The position numbers and the translations under genes were made by a program. The notes beneath the pieces were generated by a model. It had not been told where the DNA came from, searched no databases, and worked only from the letters and a program-made list of their open reading frames with translations. A stretch of DNA of 64,000 bases from the NCBI RefSeq assembly GCF_024349685.1, contig NZ_AP025944.1, positions 3,850,001-3,914,000 of the forward strand, read 5' to 3'. Of this stretch, positions 25,000 through 32,755 are shown piece by piece. The stretch is from Pseudomonas sp. LRP2-20. Its GTDB lineage: Bacteria > Pseudomonadota > Gammaproteobacteria > Pseudomonadales > Pseudomonadaceae. Position 1 is the first letter of the stretch; every line of letters begins with the position of its first letter.

Positions 25000-25018
25000 A
25001 TCATAGCGCAGTGCTAAA
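25000..25018 (-). promoter_or_regulatory. Leftward promoter with repressor operator
   Basis: Minus-strand -10 TATGAT at 25000-25005, with a weak TTTACC/TTACCT 17-18 bp upstream. The operator (ATAGC-N5-GCTAAA type) at 25002-25018 overlaps the -10, so the same repressor would silence the 24633-24956 gene. Confidence 0.6.
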
Positions 25019-25083
25019 TCTCAGGTAAAGGCCCTGCTCAAGAACTCCAGCCCTGGAGGAATTTTGTCGCTCGGCGAAAATAA

Positions 25084-25127
25084 TTTAGCTTTGAGCTATT
25101 GACGACGCTTTAGCGCTTGGCTAAATT
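25084..25127 (+). promoter_or_regulatory. PL-type early promoter with two operators
   Basis: -35 TTGACG (25099-25104), 17-bp spacer, -10 TAAATT (25122-25127). Operators TTTAGC-N5-GCTATT at 25084-25100 and TTTAGC-N5-GCTAAA at 25109-25125 cover the -35 and the -10. It drives the long rightward early operon towards int. Confidence 0.8.
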
Positions 25128-25178
25128 TCACCTCAAGCAGTCACCCACCAGGGACTGCCGAGGCCCTCTCCGGCCGCC

Positions 25179-25281
25179 GCTCTTTAACAGCCAGCGCAAC
25201 AACAAACAGACCGCATTGCCTCTACCGGCGACCGGCGAGCAGACAGGCCCGAAAGCCTGCCAACGATAGGGAGAACCCTAT
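25179..25281 (+). promoter_or_regulatory. Candidate antitermination (nut/put-like) leader
   Basis: GCTCTTTAACA at 25179-25189 matches the rRNA-type boxA bound by NusB/S10. Downstream are two small hairpins: CAGGC-CCGAAA-GCCTG (25244-25259) and ATAGGG-AGAA-CCCTAT (25266-25281). They lie in a leader of about 450 nt between PL and the first gene (25580). The rest of 25019-25579 has no convincing gene. Confidence 0.6.
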
Positions 25282-25579
25282 ACGGCTGCTCGAGGTGAAA
25301 CGCCCCTACAAGCCCTGACCGTGTGAATGACCCGGCATGCAATGCGCCCCGCCATCCCCGGCGGCAGTAGGGAGGAAGCGAGCGGCGCCCACCGGTAACC
25401 GGCGGCGCGGTGAGCGACCAGACAACAGCGTGCGAACTGGACAAGGGCCAGGTGGTACCGGATGCGCACCGAACAGATTTGAGCCAGCGACCGACGCCAG
25501 TAGCGGGTTGCGGCAGATTTCCTCGATGCCCTTCTCGCGAGGGGTATCAGAGAAATCAACCCAGAGAAAGGAGCTCTTC

Positions 25580-25759
25580 ATGAGCGGATTCACCAAAGGC
25601 CAGGCCGTCATCCTCACCAACCCACGCGGCGTCGATAAGGCCGGCAAGTTCGTCGGCGTCAAGAACCTCGGCACCGGGCGCGGTGGCGGCGACTACTTGG
25701 TGGTCGACGTCGAAGGCAAGGAACTGAAGGCCCGCGCCAGCAAGGTGCGCGCCGCCTGA
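25580..25759 (+). CDS. Small hypothetical early protein
   Basis: This 59-residue protein starts at ATG 25580 behind AAAGGAG. It is a small beta-rich protein (SGFTKGQAVILTNPRG...GDYLVVDVEGKELKARASKV), resembling a short KOW/SH3-like barrel. It is the first gene after the PL leader. A KOW-like fold would suit nucleic-acid or ribosome contact, but this is only inference. Confidence 0.7.
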   Translation: MSGFTKGQAVILTNPRGVDKAGKFVGVKNLGTGRGGGDYLVVDVEGKELKARASKVRAA

Positions 25760-25822
25760 TTTCACTGGCTGGCCTTGGCGACAGGGCCAGACGGGAAATC
25801 AACCGCCCTGGAGGGCAAGACG

Positions 25823-25996
25823 ATGCAACGCTTCGTAGTTTCGACTCGACTGCCAAAGTTCTACCGCGACCAGGGCTACCGCGCTGAGATCATTGATCGT
25901 AGACACCCTGAGCCAACCGGCCCAGCCCCAGTCGCTATCGCATGGTTCCACAGCAAGCCGGAGGCAGATGCCTTCCTTGCCCAGCACTTCAACTGA
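25823..25996 (+). CDS. Small hypothetical early protein
   Basis: This protein is 57 residues from the ATG at 25823 (GGAGGGCAAGACG upstream). It contains FVVSTRLPKFYRDQGYRAEI and ends AFLAQHFN. No domain is recognised. It lies in the operon behind PL. Confidence 0.65.
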   Translation: MQRFVVSTRLPKFYRDQGYRAEIIDRRHPEPTGPAPVAIAWFHSKPEADAFLAQHFN

Positions 25997-26050
25997 ACAA
26001 CCAGCGCCACGTCAGCCTGACGTTAACTGCCCGATGCCCTGCTCCCCATC

Positions 26051-26182
26051 GCAGGCTGCATCGGTGGCCACTCTGAACGCGAGTTGATCGCCGCGAATTG
26101 TGAGCGTGGGTAGCGTCTCTCCGCATGGTGAGGCGTCCCGACACCCGGTTTGCCCCGGAGAGTGGCCACCGATGCATCCCGC
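26051..26182 (+). ncRNA. Candidate structured RNA closed by an 18-bp stem
   Basis: The segments 26057-26074 and 26159-26176 are perfect 18-bp inverted repeats enclosing 84 nt. Outward pairing continues for several bases with two mismatches. The region lies in a 305-bp stretch without a gene (25997-26301). The enclosed part has further short stems and no convincing ORF. It could be a leader element or a small RNA. Confidence 0.5.
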
Positions 26183-26203
26183 ATCCCCTTCCCTTCACTT
26201 CGA

Positions 26204-26276
26204 CCGCATTAGGCAGGCGCCAGGCCACCTTTCACGGTGGGTTTGGTCACCCGCGCCTGGCTCCTGGCCAATGCGG
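26204..26276 (+). ncRNA. Candidate branched RNA element upstream of the 26302 gene
   Basis: Nested stems: CCGCATT/AATGCGG (26204-26210 with 26270-26276), CAGGCGC/GCGCCTG (26214-26220 with 26253-26259) and the inner hairpin CCACC/GGTGG (26225-26240). It ends 25 bp before the start codon of the next gene, where translation control is possible. Confidence 0.45.
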
Positions 26277-26301
26277 CCGCACAACCGACAAGGAGGACGC
26301 C

Positions 26302-26721
26302 ATGGGCGCACTTCGAGCAGCACAATGGCGGTACGACCATGCTGAGCCGGAAGACGACTCGGCGTATCAGGAAGCGGCGCAAAACTGGATCGAGAGCAAG
26401 GCCGAGGAGCTGGTTGGCGGCTGCGATGTTCTGATCCCGCAGCGCTTTGGCGGGCCGGTTGGCGTGCGCCAAGAGCAGTTCGTGGCCAAGCTGGCCGAGT
26501 ATCTTCGCGCTCTGCAAGAAGCTGAGAAGGACGACCTCAACGCCCTAGCCCTACTCCTGCTCCAGGCGCAGGCCGGCGGCCCGGTTAAGAGCATGGTCCC
26601 TGACATCCTCGGCCCTAGCGACCACGTCGGCGGAAAGCTCTTCGAGATCGCCGAGTCGATGCTTGAAGGGTACGCCGAACAAGGCGTGCAGCACGACGCC
26701 GATCAGGCCAATGAGCCATGA
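26302..26721 (+). CDS. Hypothetical early protein
   Basis: This protein is 139 residues from the ATG at 26302 with a strong AAGGAGGA; longer upstream frames run through the structured leader. It is acidic and helical (QEAAQNWIESKAEELVGG; FVAKLAEYLRALQEAEKDD). No family is recognised. It is coupled to the next gene by an ATGA overlap. Confidence 0.72.
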   Translation: MGALRAAQWRYDHAEPEDDSAYQEAAQNWIESKAEELVGGCDVLIPQRFGGPVGVRQEQFVAKLAEYLRALQEAEKDDLNALALLLLQAQAGGPVKSMVPDILGPSDHVGGKLFEIAESMLEGYAEQGVQHDADQANEP

Positions 26722-26909
26722 GCCCGCACGTCCTGCTCGACAACGAATTGGATGCCCTGGCCGACCCATCAACCCCGCTCAGCTGGTCCGTGATGATCCA
26801 GAAGCAGCTCACCGAAATGATGGCCGACCAGCGCATCACCATCGAAGAGTTCAACCACTACTGCGGGCGCCTCAACAAGATCGTTGACGGGCGCAAGGAG
26901 GTTGCATGA
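26718..26909 (+). CDS. Small hypothetical early protein
   Basis: This 63-residue acidic, helical protein is coupled at both ends by 4-bp overlaps. It contains LSWSVMIQKQLTEMMADQRI. It is probably co-translated with its neighbours; function is unknown. Confidence 0.65.
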   Translation: MSPHVLLDNELDALADPSTPLSWSVMIQKQLTEMMADQRITIEEFNHYCGRLNKIVDGRKEVA

Positions 26910-27121
26910 CTACGCCGATCTTCCCGTCGATCATCGACGACCAGGTGGCCGAGGCTGCTCAGGCCGTGCCAGACGACCGCATCCTGATGGTGTTCAAGGG
27001 CCTGACGATGGAGGACGCCATGAATCAGGCGCGCCTGGCTCACATCGAGAATCCGGCGGCTTGGTCTGGCCGGGCCTACCTGTGCGGCATGTGCACCCTC
27101 GCCTACGAGGTCCGCACGTGA
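26906..27121 (+). CDS. Small hypothetical early protein
   Basis: This 71-residue protein starts at ATG 26906 (GGAGGTTGC upstream). A CxxC pair lies near the C-terminus (YLCGMCTLAYEV), possibly a metal or redox site. It is coupled to both neighbours. Confidence 0.65.
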   Translation: MTTPIFPSIIDDQVAEAAQAVPDDRILMVFKGLTMEDAMNQARLAHIENPAAWSGRAYLCGMCTLAYEVRT

Positions 27122-27231
27122 GCCGCCAGCAGGCCAGGCGCATGGCATTCTGGCGGGGCTCCTTCTCCATGCTCTTCGCCTGCACCTTCTTCATGCTCGC
27201 CAGCTCACTGGCCAGCAGCATCACTTCCTGA
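27118..27231 (+). CDS. 37-residue membrane protein
   Basis: GTG at 27118 overlaps the previous stop (GTGA). A basic N-terminus (SRQQARRMAFWRG) is followed by one hydrophobic segment (FSMLFACTFFMLASSLASSI). It is too short for routine gene calling; coupling and composition support it. Function is unknown. Confidence 0.55.
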   Translation: MSRQQARRMAFWRGSFSMLFACTFFMLASSLASSITS

Positions 27232-27409
27232 ATCACACGCACCCGAGCACGGCGGGCCGCACTGCGGATAACCGTACCCCTTCGGGAGCGTAAGCGGCGA
27301 GAGCGCGCAACCATCCACCGCAGCCAGGGCCTGGAGCGTACCTCCGTGCCTGGGTGACCTGGCATTCCCTATTCCAACTGACGGCGCCGGCCAGGCGCGA
27401 GGTTTTCTA

Positions 27410-28534
27410 ATGTCCGCAGAACAGAAACTGATCGCGATCGAAGAGATCAGCGAGGCGAACGCCCCGGCCATCTACGTGGCTGGCGGCCTGCAGCAATTTA
27501 TCGACCTGGTGAAGTCCGAGATCGAAGGCGAAGTGCCAGACCTCACCACCCGCAAGGGTCGTGAGCGGATCGCCAGCTTGGCCGCCAAGGTCAGCAAGTC
27601 GAAGACGGCCGTCGAGAAGCCCGGCCGCGACTACCTGCGCCGGCTCAAGGAAATGCCGAAGGTGGTCGAGGCCGAGCTTCGCGAGTTCGTGACCAAGATG
27701 GACACGCTGCGGGATGAAACGCGCCGACCGCTCACCGAGTGGGAAGCCGCCGAGGATGCCCGCATAGATCGCCACAACGACGCCATCAACCGCATGAAAG
27801 ACCTGGCCACCGAGCTGGCCGCGCTGGATGCAGAGCAGCTGCAGGCACGCATCACCGAGCTCTCCGCGTTTGTCCTGGGCGATGCCTGGGAGGAATTCGA
27901 AGCCGAGGCCGCCCGAGCCAAAGAATCGTCGATGAGTGCTCTGCAGGCCGCCCTGGCCGCACGCCAGAAGTACGACGCCGAGCAGGCCGAGCTAGCCCGC
28001 CTGCGCCGCGAGGCAGAAGAGCGCGCCGAGCAAGACCGCATTCGGGCAGCACAGGAGGCCGCCGTCGAGGCCGAGCGCCAGCGCGTGGCACAGCAGCAAC
28101 AAGCCGAGCGCGAAGCTGCAGCCCGCCGCGAGCAGGAGCTGCTTGATCAGGCCGCTGCGCAAGAACGCGAAGCCGAGAACCAGCGCCTGCAGCTCAAGCT
28201 CCAGACGGAACAAGCCGAGCGCGCCAGGGTGCAGGCCGAGGCCGATCGCGTGGCCGCCGAGCAGCGGATGGAGCAGGAGCGTCAGGCTGCAGCATTACAG
28301 GCTGAGCGCGACATTGAGCTTGCCCGCGAGGACGAGCGCCGCCGAGCTGATGCCGCTGCTGCCGAGATCCTCCGCCAGCAAGAAGCCCGCGAGGCCGACA
28401 AAGCGCACCGGGCCAGCATCAACCGAGCCGCCATGGAGGCCTTCATCGCAGAGGGCATGCCTGAGGCCTGCGCCAAGCAAGCGGTCACCCTGATCGCGCA
28501 GCGCAAGATTCCGAACATCGCCATTTCCTACTGA
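27410..28534 (+). CDS. Coiled-coil protein of the recombination module
   Basis: This 374-residue protein has a globular N-terminal part (residues 1-105, with LAAKVSKSKTAVEKPGRDYL). A very long Glu/Arg/Gln/Ala-rich coiled coil follows (about residues 175-330), and the C-terminus is helical (AFIAEGMPEACAKQAVTLIA). It lies directly upstream of the ERF and YqaJ genes, as similar proteins do in many siphovirus recombination cassettes. It may assist the annealase/exonuclease pair. Confidence 0.75.
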   Translation: MSAEQKLIAIEEISEANAPAIYVAGGLQQFIDLVKSEIEGEVPDLTTRKGRERIASLAAKVSKSKTAVEKPGRDYLRRLKEMPKVVEAELREFVTKMDTLRDETRRPLTEWEAAEDARIDRHNDAINRMKDLATELAALDAEQLQARITELSAFVLGDAWEEFEAEAARAKESSMSALQAALAARQKYDAEQAELARLRREAEERAEQDRIRAAQEAAVEAERQRVAQQQQAEREAAARREQELLDQAAAQEREAENQRLQLKLQTEQAERARVQAEADRVAAEQRMEQERQAAALQAERDIELAREDERRRADAAAAEILRQQEAREADKAHRASINRAAMEAFIAEGMPEACAKQAVTLIAQRKIPNIAISY

Positions 28535-28544
28535 GGCACCGACC

Positions 28545-29306
28545 ATGAGCAGCACGATTATTGTGCCGGAGCAGCGCCGCCAGATGACCGCGCCAGCCCA
28601 GGCAGACAGTAGCATCCTGGCCGTCATCAGCCGGGCTGCCACCGACCCAACCTGCGACATCGACAAGCTGGAACGGCTCATGGCCATGCATGAGCGCATG
28701 CAGGCCCGTGATGCTGAGGCGGAGTTCAACGCGGCAATGGCTGCCATGCAGAGCGACATCCCGAGCATCGCCGAGCGCGGCGCCATCGTCGTGAATGGCC
28801 AGAAGCGCAGCGACTACGCCACCTTTGAAGACATCAACGATGTGATCAAGCCGATCATGCAGACGCACGGCTTCGCGATCACCTTCAAAGTCGAGAACGT
28901 GCCGGCTGGCCTAAGCGTCACCGGCATCCTGATGCACCGTGCCGGACACCGCGAGAGCACAACCATGCTGCTCCCGCTCGACACCAGCGGCAGCAAGAAC
29001 GCTGTCCAGGCGGTCGGGTCGTCCACCAGCTACGGCAAGCGCTACGTCATGAGCGCCCTGCTGAACCTCACGACCAGGGGCGAGGACGACGACGGCCATG
29101 CCGCTGTGCCAACGGCAAACGTCACCAGCGTGCAGGCGGCAGGCATCACCGCCCTGCTCGGTCGCTGCACACAGAAGACCCGCGACTGGTTCACCAGTGA
29201 GTATGGAACAGCCGAATGCGTACCGAAGGGTCGCCATGACCTGCTGGTTGCGCAGCTGAACAAGGCCATCAAGGCCGCGGAGGCCGCAAATGCAGATAAT
29301 CAGTGA
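28545..29306 (+). CDS. ERF family single-strand annealing protein
   Basis: This 253-residue protein has the ERF core YATFEDINDVIKPIMQTHGF and GSSTSYGKRYVMSALLNL. ERF proteins anneal complementary single strands during phage recombination and circularisation. The gene overlaps the following exonuclease by 17 bp, as for Red/RecET-type pairs. It is in the early PL operon. Confidence 0.92.
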   Translation: MSSTIIVPEQRRQMTAPAQADSSILAVISRAATDPTCDIDKLERLMAMHERMQARDAEAEFNAAMAAMQSDIPSIAERGAIVVNGQKRSDYATFEDINDVIKPIMQTHGFAITFKVENVPAGLSVTGILMHRAGHRESTTMLLPLDTSGSKNAVQAVGSSTSYGKRYVMSALLNLTTRGEDDDGHAAVPTANVTSVQAAGITALLGRCTQKTRDWFTSEYGTAECVPKGRHDLLVAQLNKAIKAAEAANADNQ

Positions 29307-29907
29307 CATCGAGCAAGGCACTCAGGCCTGGCTGGACCTGCGCCTGGGCATCATCACCTGCAGCGAGCTGGATTGCCTGCTGGTGAACGGCAAGGGCGAG
29401 GCTGGTTTCGGCGCCGGCGCCTTCACCTACATGAACACCCTGATCGGCGAGCGCATCACCGGTGAAGCGGCCGACCCGTTCACCGGTAACCGCCACACAG
29501 AGCGCGGGCACGAACTGGAAGGCACCGCCCGAAGCCTGTATTGCGACCGTGAGGACGTCCAGACCCAGCAGGTGGGGATCATCCTGAATCACGGCATTGG
29601 CTACTCGCCAGACGCTCTGGTCGGCGAAAACGGCTTGACCGAGATCAAGACCAAGCTGCCAAAGCTGCAGGTCGACGTGATCCTGGGCGGCGAGATCCCG
29701 AAAGAGCATGTCGCTCAGTGCCAGGGTGGGCTGTGGGTGTCTGAGCGCGAGTGGATCGATTTCATCTGCTATTGGCCAGGCATGCCGCTGTTCGTGAAGC
29801 GTGCCTACCGGGACGAGGCGATGATCCGCAAGCTCTCGGAGCGCGTGAAAACCTTCTACGAAATCCTCGACGAGCGCATGAATCGCGTGCTCGGAATCGC
29901 AGCATGA
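29290..29907 (+). CDS. YqaJ-like exonuclease
   Basis: This 205-residue protein has the PD-(D/E)xK nuclease pattern of YqaJ/lambda exonuclease: WLDLRLGIITCSELDCLL at the start, TERGHELEGTAR, GYSPDALVG and LTEIKTKLP with the catalytic Asp-Glu-x-Lys, then HVAQCQGGLWV. It degrades one strand of double-stranded DNA to load the ERF annealase. Confidence 0.92.
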   Translation: MQIISDIEQGTQAWLDLRLGIITCSELDCLLVNGKGEAGFGAGAFTYMNTLIGERITGEAADPFTGNRHTERGHELEGTARSLYCDREDVQTQQVGIILNHGIGYSPDALVGENGLTEIKTKLPKLQVDVILGGEIPKEHVAQCQGGLWVSEREWIDFICYWPGMPLFVKRAYRDEAMIRKLSERVKTFYEILDERMNRVLGIAA

Positions 29908-29914
29908 GGTGAGC

Positions 29915-30457
29915 ATGAACCAATCCATCGACCTGGAGGCCGCCAAAGCGGCCTTCTTCGCGTCTGGCGGCCAACTGGTTGTGCTGGAGGGATTCACCTA
30001 CCGGCCGCTGCCACCGCGCAAAGGACCTGAAGTGCAGCCGGCGTCGGCCACCAAGGTGCCTTCCAAGAAGGCCGAGCCATCGCCCCGCAAGGAAAAAATG
30101 AAAGCCCGCGCCGACCAGGTGGCCGAAATGGCCAAGACCATGACGTGTCAGCAGGTCCATGAGGCCGCTGGCATTTCCAAGCAGGCCCTATTCCGGGCCT
30201 CACGGGAAGGCAACTTCGTGTTCCGGCGCGCAGAGCGGAAGAAGTCGGCCAACAGTAAGCGCGATGCCCAGCGCCAGATCCAGCGGAACCTGAAGCGGAT
30301 CGAGGAGCTGAAGGTGGTCCAGCAAATCTGCGCCCTGCGCGACACCGGCTTGCACCGCGCCCAGGTAGCCGAGCAGTTGGGCCTGAATTACGGAACGCTG
30401 GTGAAGATCATCGAGCGCAACGATATCAACTTCCCGCGGGTGCGTGTCAGGAAATGA
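29915..30457 (+). CDS. Putative HTH protein
   Basis: This protein is 180 residues from the ATG at 29915; a GTG two codons earlier is possible. A basic Lys/Arg-rich middle lies between two HTH-like segments: TCQQVHEAAGISKQALFRAS (about residues 75-95) and TGLHRAQVAEQLGLNYGTLV (about residues 145-165). Such double-HTH proteins occur in early phage operons. Role is unknown, probably regulatory. Confidence 0.7.
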   Translation: MNQSIDLEAAKAAFFASGGQLVVLEGFTYRPLPPRKGPEVQPASATKVPSKKAEPSPRKEKMKARADQVAEMAKTMTCQQVHEAAGISKQALFRASREGNFVFRRAERKKSANSKRDAQRQIQRNLKRIEELKVVQQICALRDTGLHRAQVAEQLGLNYGTLVKIIERNDINFPRVRVRK

Positions 30458-30538
30458 AGCGCATCAGCACCATGGTCCGCCAGCGCCGGCGGCAAGAACA
30501 GTTCCACCTGCCGCCCAGCGGCCTCTCGGAGCACAGAC

Positions 30539-30904
30539 ATGCAGAAAGCACCTTCTGGTGTGGTAACCCTGCCGGCCTGGATGAATCGGCCGGTCAGGAA
30601 GCTGTACAACACCCGCAGCGGCGGTCAGTACCGGCCTGATGATGTGGCCCTGGCCTTTGCCCTTAGCCTGCGCGTGCACGACAGCGCCGATCACTTGCGC
30701 AGGCTTGCCCGGCGCCTGGTGGACAAGGTCTGCCTGGAGCATCAGCCGAACATGAAGCGGCTGTCCCGCGAGCCGGACGACGCCAAGGTGTTCGACGCCG
30801 CGCTCAAGATCATCAACCGGGTTTGCGACCTGCTGGAGTACGCGCCTGGCACCGCATTCGTGCGCAATGGAGGCGATGATGGCTCTGACGCAGCAGCAGC
30901 GTGA
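30539..30904 (+). CDS. Hypothetical protein
   Basis: This 121-residue protein starts at ATG 30539. It is helical and basic, with ALSLRVHDSADHLRRLARRL and LSREPDDAKVFDAALKI. No family is recognised. It overlaps the next gene by 26 bp. Confidence 0.65.
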   Translation: MQKAPSGVVTLPAWMNRPVRKLYNTRSGGQYRPDDVALAFALSLRVHDSADHLRRLARRLVDKVCLEHQPNMKRLSREPDDAKVFDAALKIINRVCDLLEYAPGTAFVRNGGDDGSDAAAA

Positions 30905-31190
30905 CGAGAAGCGTCGGGCGAAGGCCGAGCGCCTGCAGGAGGAAGACCTGCGCTTGAAGGTTCGACCAGGGACTAAGCAGGCCCTGCTGGAACTGATGGA
31001 GTGGGCCGGGATCAACGAACAGGGCGAGGCGATGACGCTGATGATTCATCACTTGCATGGGCTGGGCCCGGGAGGCGCGCTGCCGCTGCTGACACCTCCG
31101 CGCCACGAAATCACGGTGTCACCGGCTGTGGCGCGAAAGCTTGAGAATTTCCGGGCGCGCGAGGCGCTCCGTATTTGCTCCGATGGCTAG
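30879..31190 (+). CDS. Hypothetical basic protein
   Basis: This protein is 103 residues from the ATG at 30879 with GGAGGCG upstream. A charged helical N-terminus (QQQRDEKRRAKAERLQEED) and an RHH-like middle (KVRPGTKQALLELMEWAGI...EAMTLMIHHL) suggest a ribbon-helix-helix-type DNA-binding protein. It converges with the minus-strand gene at 31187. Confidence 0.65.
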   Translation: MALTQQQRDEKRRAKAERLQEEDLRLKVRPGTKQALLELMEWAGINEQGEAMTLMIHHLHGLGPGGALPLLTPPRHEITVSPAVARKLENFRAREALRICSDG

Positions 31191-31492
31191 ACGGACTTTG
31201 CCGGAGCACCAGCTCTCGCTACCGCCAGCCTCAAGAGCGATGACAGAGCCTCACCGAATCCTACTTCGCGCTTTCCAACGGCCTGAGCCAAGTCGTCGTC
31301 ACTGAATATTTGCTCTTGGAGAAGCTCTCCATTTTCTTTATTTATCGATAGGTACCCTTCGCTCACTACGCCGTGAACAAGCCCCACTGCAAATGTGGAA
31401 TACTTTCCGTTCTCATGCTGATGCTCCTTACGTTCCGCATCCGGGTATTTTCCGAAGAACGATACGAAAGCGGTATGTCGCTGCAATTCCAT
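31187..31492 (-). CDS. Minus-strand hypothetical protein (moron candidate)
   Basis: This protein is 101 residues from the ATG at 31492 with GGAG seven bases upstream. The longer reading in this frame is antisense to the 31607-32020 gene and was discarded. The protein contains HTAFVSFFGKYPDAERKE and a helical C-terminus. Base composition is lower in GC than the neighbours. It interrupts the rightward operon on the opposite strand. Confidence 0.6.
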   Translation of the reverse strand: MELQRHTAFVSFFGKYPDAERKEHQHENGKYSTFAVGLVHGVVSEGYLSINKENGELLQEQIFSDDDLAQAVGKREVGFGEALSSLLRLAVARAGAPAKSV

Positions 31493-31606
31493 TGAGAGTC
31501 TCCATCTTTCCGGCCCCATGCCGGTCACCCGTAATACCCCATCCCAAACCAAATTGCCACCATGCCGCATCCGGCCACGGAGGGCGGCGCATGCATGGAG
31601 AAAGCC

Positions 31607-32020
31607 ATGAGCAACTACAACTGCGACCACGTTCGACGCACCTACGACGTGCCGGCCGAGATCGGCCGCCGCGTGATCGCCAACGGTGAGCCAGGCGTCA
31701 TCATGGCCGACCGCGGCCACTACATCGGGGTCATCCTCGACAGCGACCCGAAGAAGCGCATCCGCAACTACCACCCAACCTGGGAGATGCAGTACGGCGA
31801 GATGGCCGAGAAGCTGCCACTCAAGCAGTGGCAGGTCCTCACCAACGGGATGTACGACTGGGACGACGTGCGTTACATGCTGGGCGATGCGCGCCATTAC
31901 GTGCAGCGTGTTTGGGCCGCCACTCGCAGCCAGGCCAAGTATCGGGCCTATCAAGAGCTGGCCGAGTGCTTCAACGACGACGCCACCGCCATGCTGTCGT
32001 TCAAGGTACGTGCCGCCTGA
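31607..32020 (+). CDS. Hypothetical protein
   Basis: This protein is 137 residues from the ATG at 31607 with GGAGAAAGCC. The N-terminus resembles a small beta barrel (RTYDVPAEIGRRVIANGEPG VIMADRGHYIGVIL), and the C-terminus carries helices. It is a conserved-looking early phage protein of unknown role. Confidence 0.7.
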   Translation: MSNYNCDHVRRTYDVPAEIGRRVIANGEPGVIMADRGHYIGVILDSDPKKRIRNYHPTWEMQYGEMAEKLPLKQWQVLTNGMYDWDDVRYMLGDARHYVQRVWAATRSQAKYRAYQELAECFNDDATAMLSFKVRAA

Positions 32021-32060
32021 CTCTCCGCCGCTTCCGGACAATCAGCGGCACGATGATGAT

Positions 32061-32309
32061 CTACTTGCACTGCAACGCCACTTCTCCCAAAGGACCGCCA
32101 GTTCCATTGGCTGAAAATGCGACGACGCATTGCATCGCTCCACAATTGCAATTGTAAACGGCGTGCTTATTCCCAATCAGGTTAGCCTGGTCAGAACACC
32201 CGCAAGCACTTGGAGCAACGTTGGCCTGCGGCTGCGCCTCAACCTTTTCACCGCAGCCAACCAACTGGGCGGTTGCTAGAGCAATTCCGAAAACGATGAG
32301 AAATCTCAT
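32061..32309 (-). CDS. Small cysteine-rich lipoprotein (moron candidate)
   Basis: This protein is 82 residues from the ATG at 32309 (GGAGGACTCTA upstream). A signal peptide ends in the lipobox LVGC (Cys19). The mature part has seven further cysteines (CGC; CNC; two more), suggesting disulfides or metal binding. It is encoded against the operon. An envelope-targeted accessory protein is likely. Confidence 0.68.
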   Translation of the reverse strand: MRFLIVFGIALATAQLVGCGEKVEAQPQANVAPSACGCSDQANLIGNKHAVYNCNCGAMQCVVAFSANGTGGPLGEVALQCK

Positions 32310-32390
32310 TAGAGTCCTCCTTGTTCGACCATAGCGGAATAGCACACACCAACTACCTGAACAAAACGACGCTGCTGGGAGATCCTGCCA

Positions 32391-32411
32391 GCGCCTTCCC
32401 CTATTCAATGA
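32391..32411 (+). repeat. Intergenic repeat copy 1
   Basis: GCGCCTTCCCCTATTCAATGA, abbreviated here as GCGCCTTCCCC plus TATTCAATGA. It overlaps the stop codon of the minus-strand gene 32401-32580. Identical 21-bp copy at 32647 and near-identical copy at 33364. Confidence 0.65.
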
Positions 32412-32580
32412 CAGGATCGGCGCCCAGGCCTTTCCGGTAGCGCGCAATCGCAATGATCTGGCGCAGGCAGATGACCATTTCCTTCTTCAGGTGCTCATCC
32501 GGCAGCCCGATCTTTTTCAGCATTGCCAGGGCTTCTTCCTCGATCGAGGCAAGGGCCTCGGTATCGCTTTTCAGTGTCAT
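32401..32580 (-). CDS. Small hypothetical protein
   Basis: This protein is 59 residues from the ATG at 32580 with a strong GGAGGTCGCC. It is helical and acidic in the N-terminal half (SDTEALASIEEEALAMLKKI), with EHLKKEMVICLRQIIAIARY after it. It lies on the minus strand inside the rightward operon. Function is unknown. Confidence 0.6.
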   Translation of the reverse strand: MTLKSDTEALASIEEEALAMLKKIGLPDEHLKKEMVICLRQIIAIARYRKGLGADPVIE

Positions 32581-32646
32581 GGCGACCTCCACCAGGTCGA
32601 TTCAACCATGGATTGATAGCTCAGCAGAACAATGCGCGCCACTGCG

Positions 32647-32667
32647 GCGCCTTCCCCTATTCAATGA
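32647..32667 (+). repeat. Intergenic repeat copy 2
   Basis: Same 21 bp as copy 1. Homology to copy 3 continues past the core (ACGCCTCC, then GCGCCTGC) for about 50 bp, ahead of the DUF1003 gene. Confidence 0.65.
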
Positions 32668-32755
32668 TTACGCCTCCTCTATAAAGGCTGCGCCTGCCGA
32701 GAGCGCTGGCGGGCTAGTCTAAACTGGACATAAGAAACCACCACGGAGCCAGCAC

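Noticed and set aside
24957..25004. Upstream start at 25004 for the leftward acidic protein
   Set aside because: That ATG lies inside the promoter -10 and operator, so it could not be in the transcript. The ATG at 24956 has a good ribosome site.
30454..30639. Plus-strand 61-codon frame with ATG overlapping the previous stop
   Set aside because: It overlaps the better-supported 30539-30904 gene in another frame, and its second half has antisense-like composition (many Arg, Pro and His). Only the ATGA overlap favours it.
31493..32041. N-terminal extension of the minus-strand 31187 gene to 285 codons
   Set aside because: This part is antisense to the 31607-32020 gene, with low-complexity Val/His/Gly content. 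The real start with a ribosome site is at 31492.
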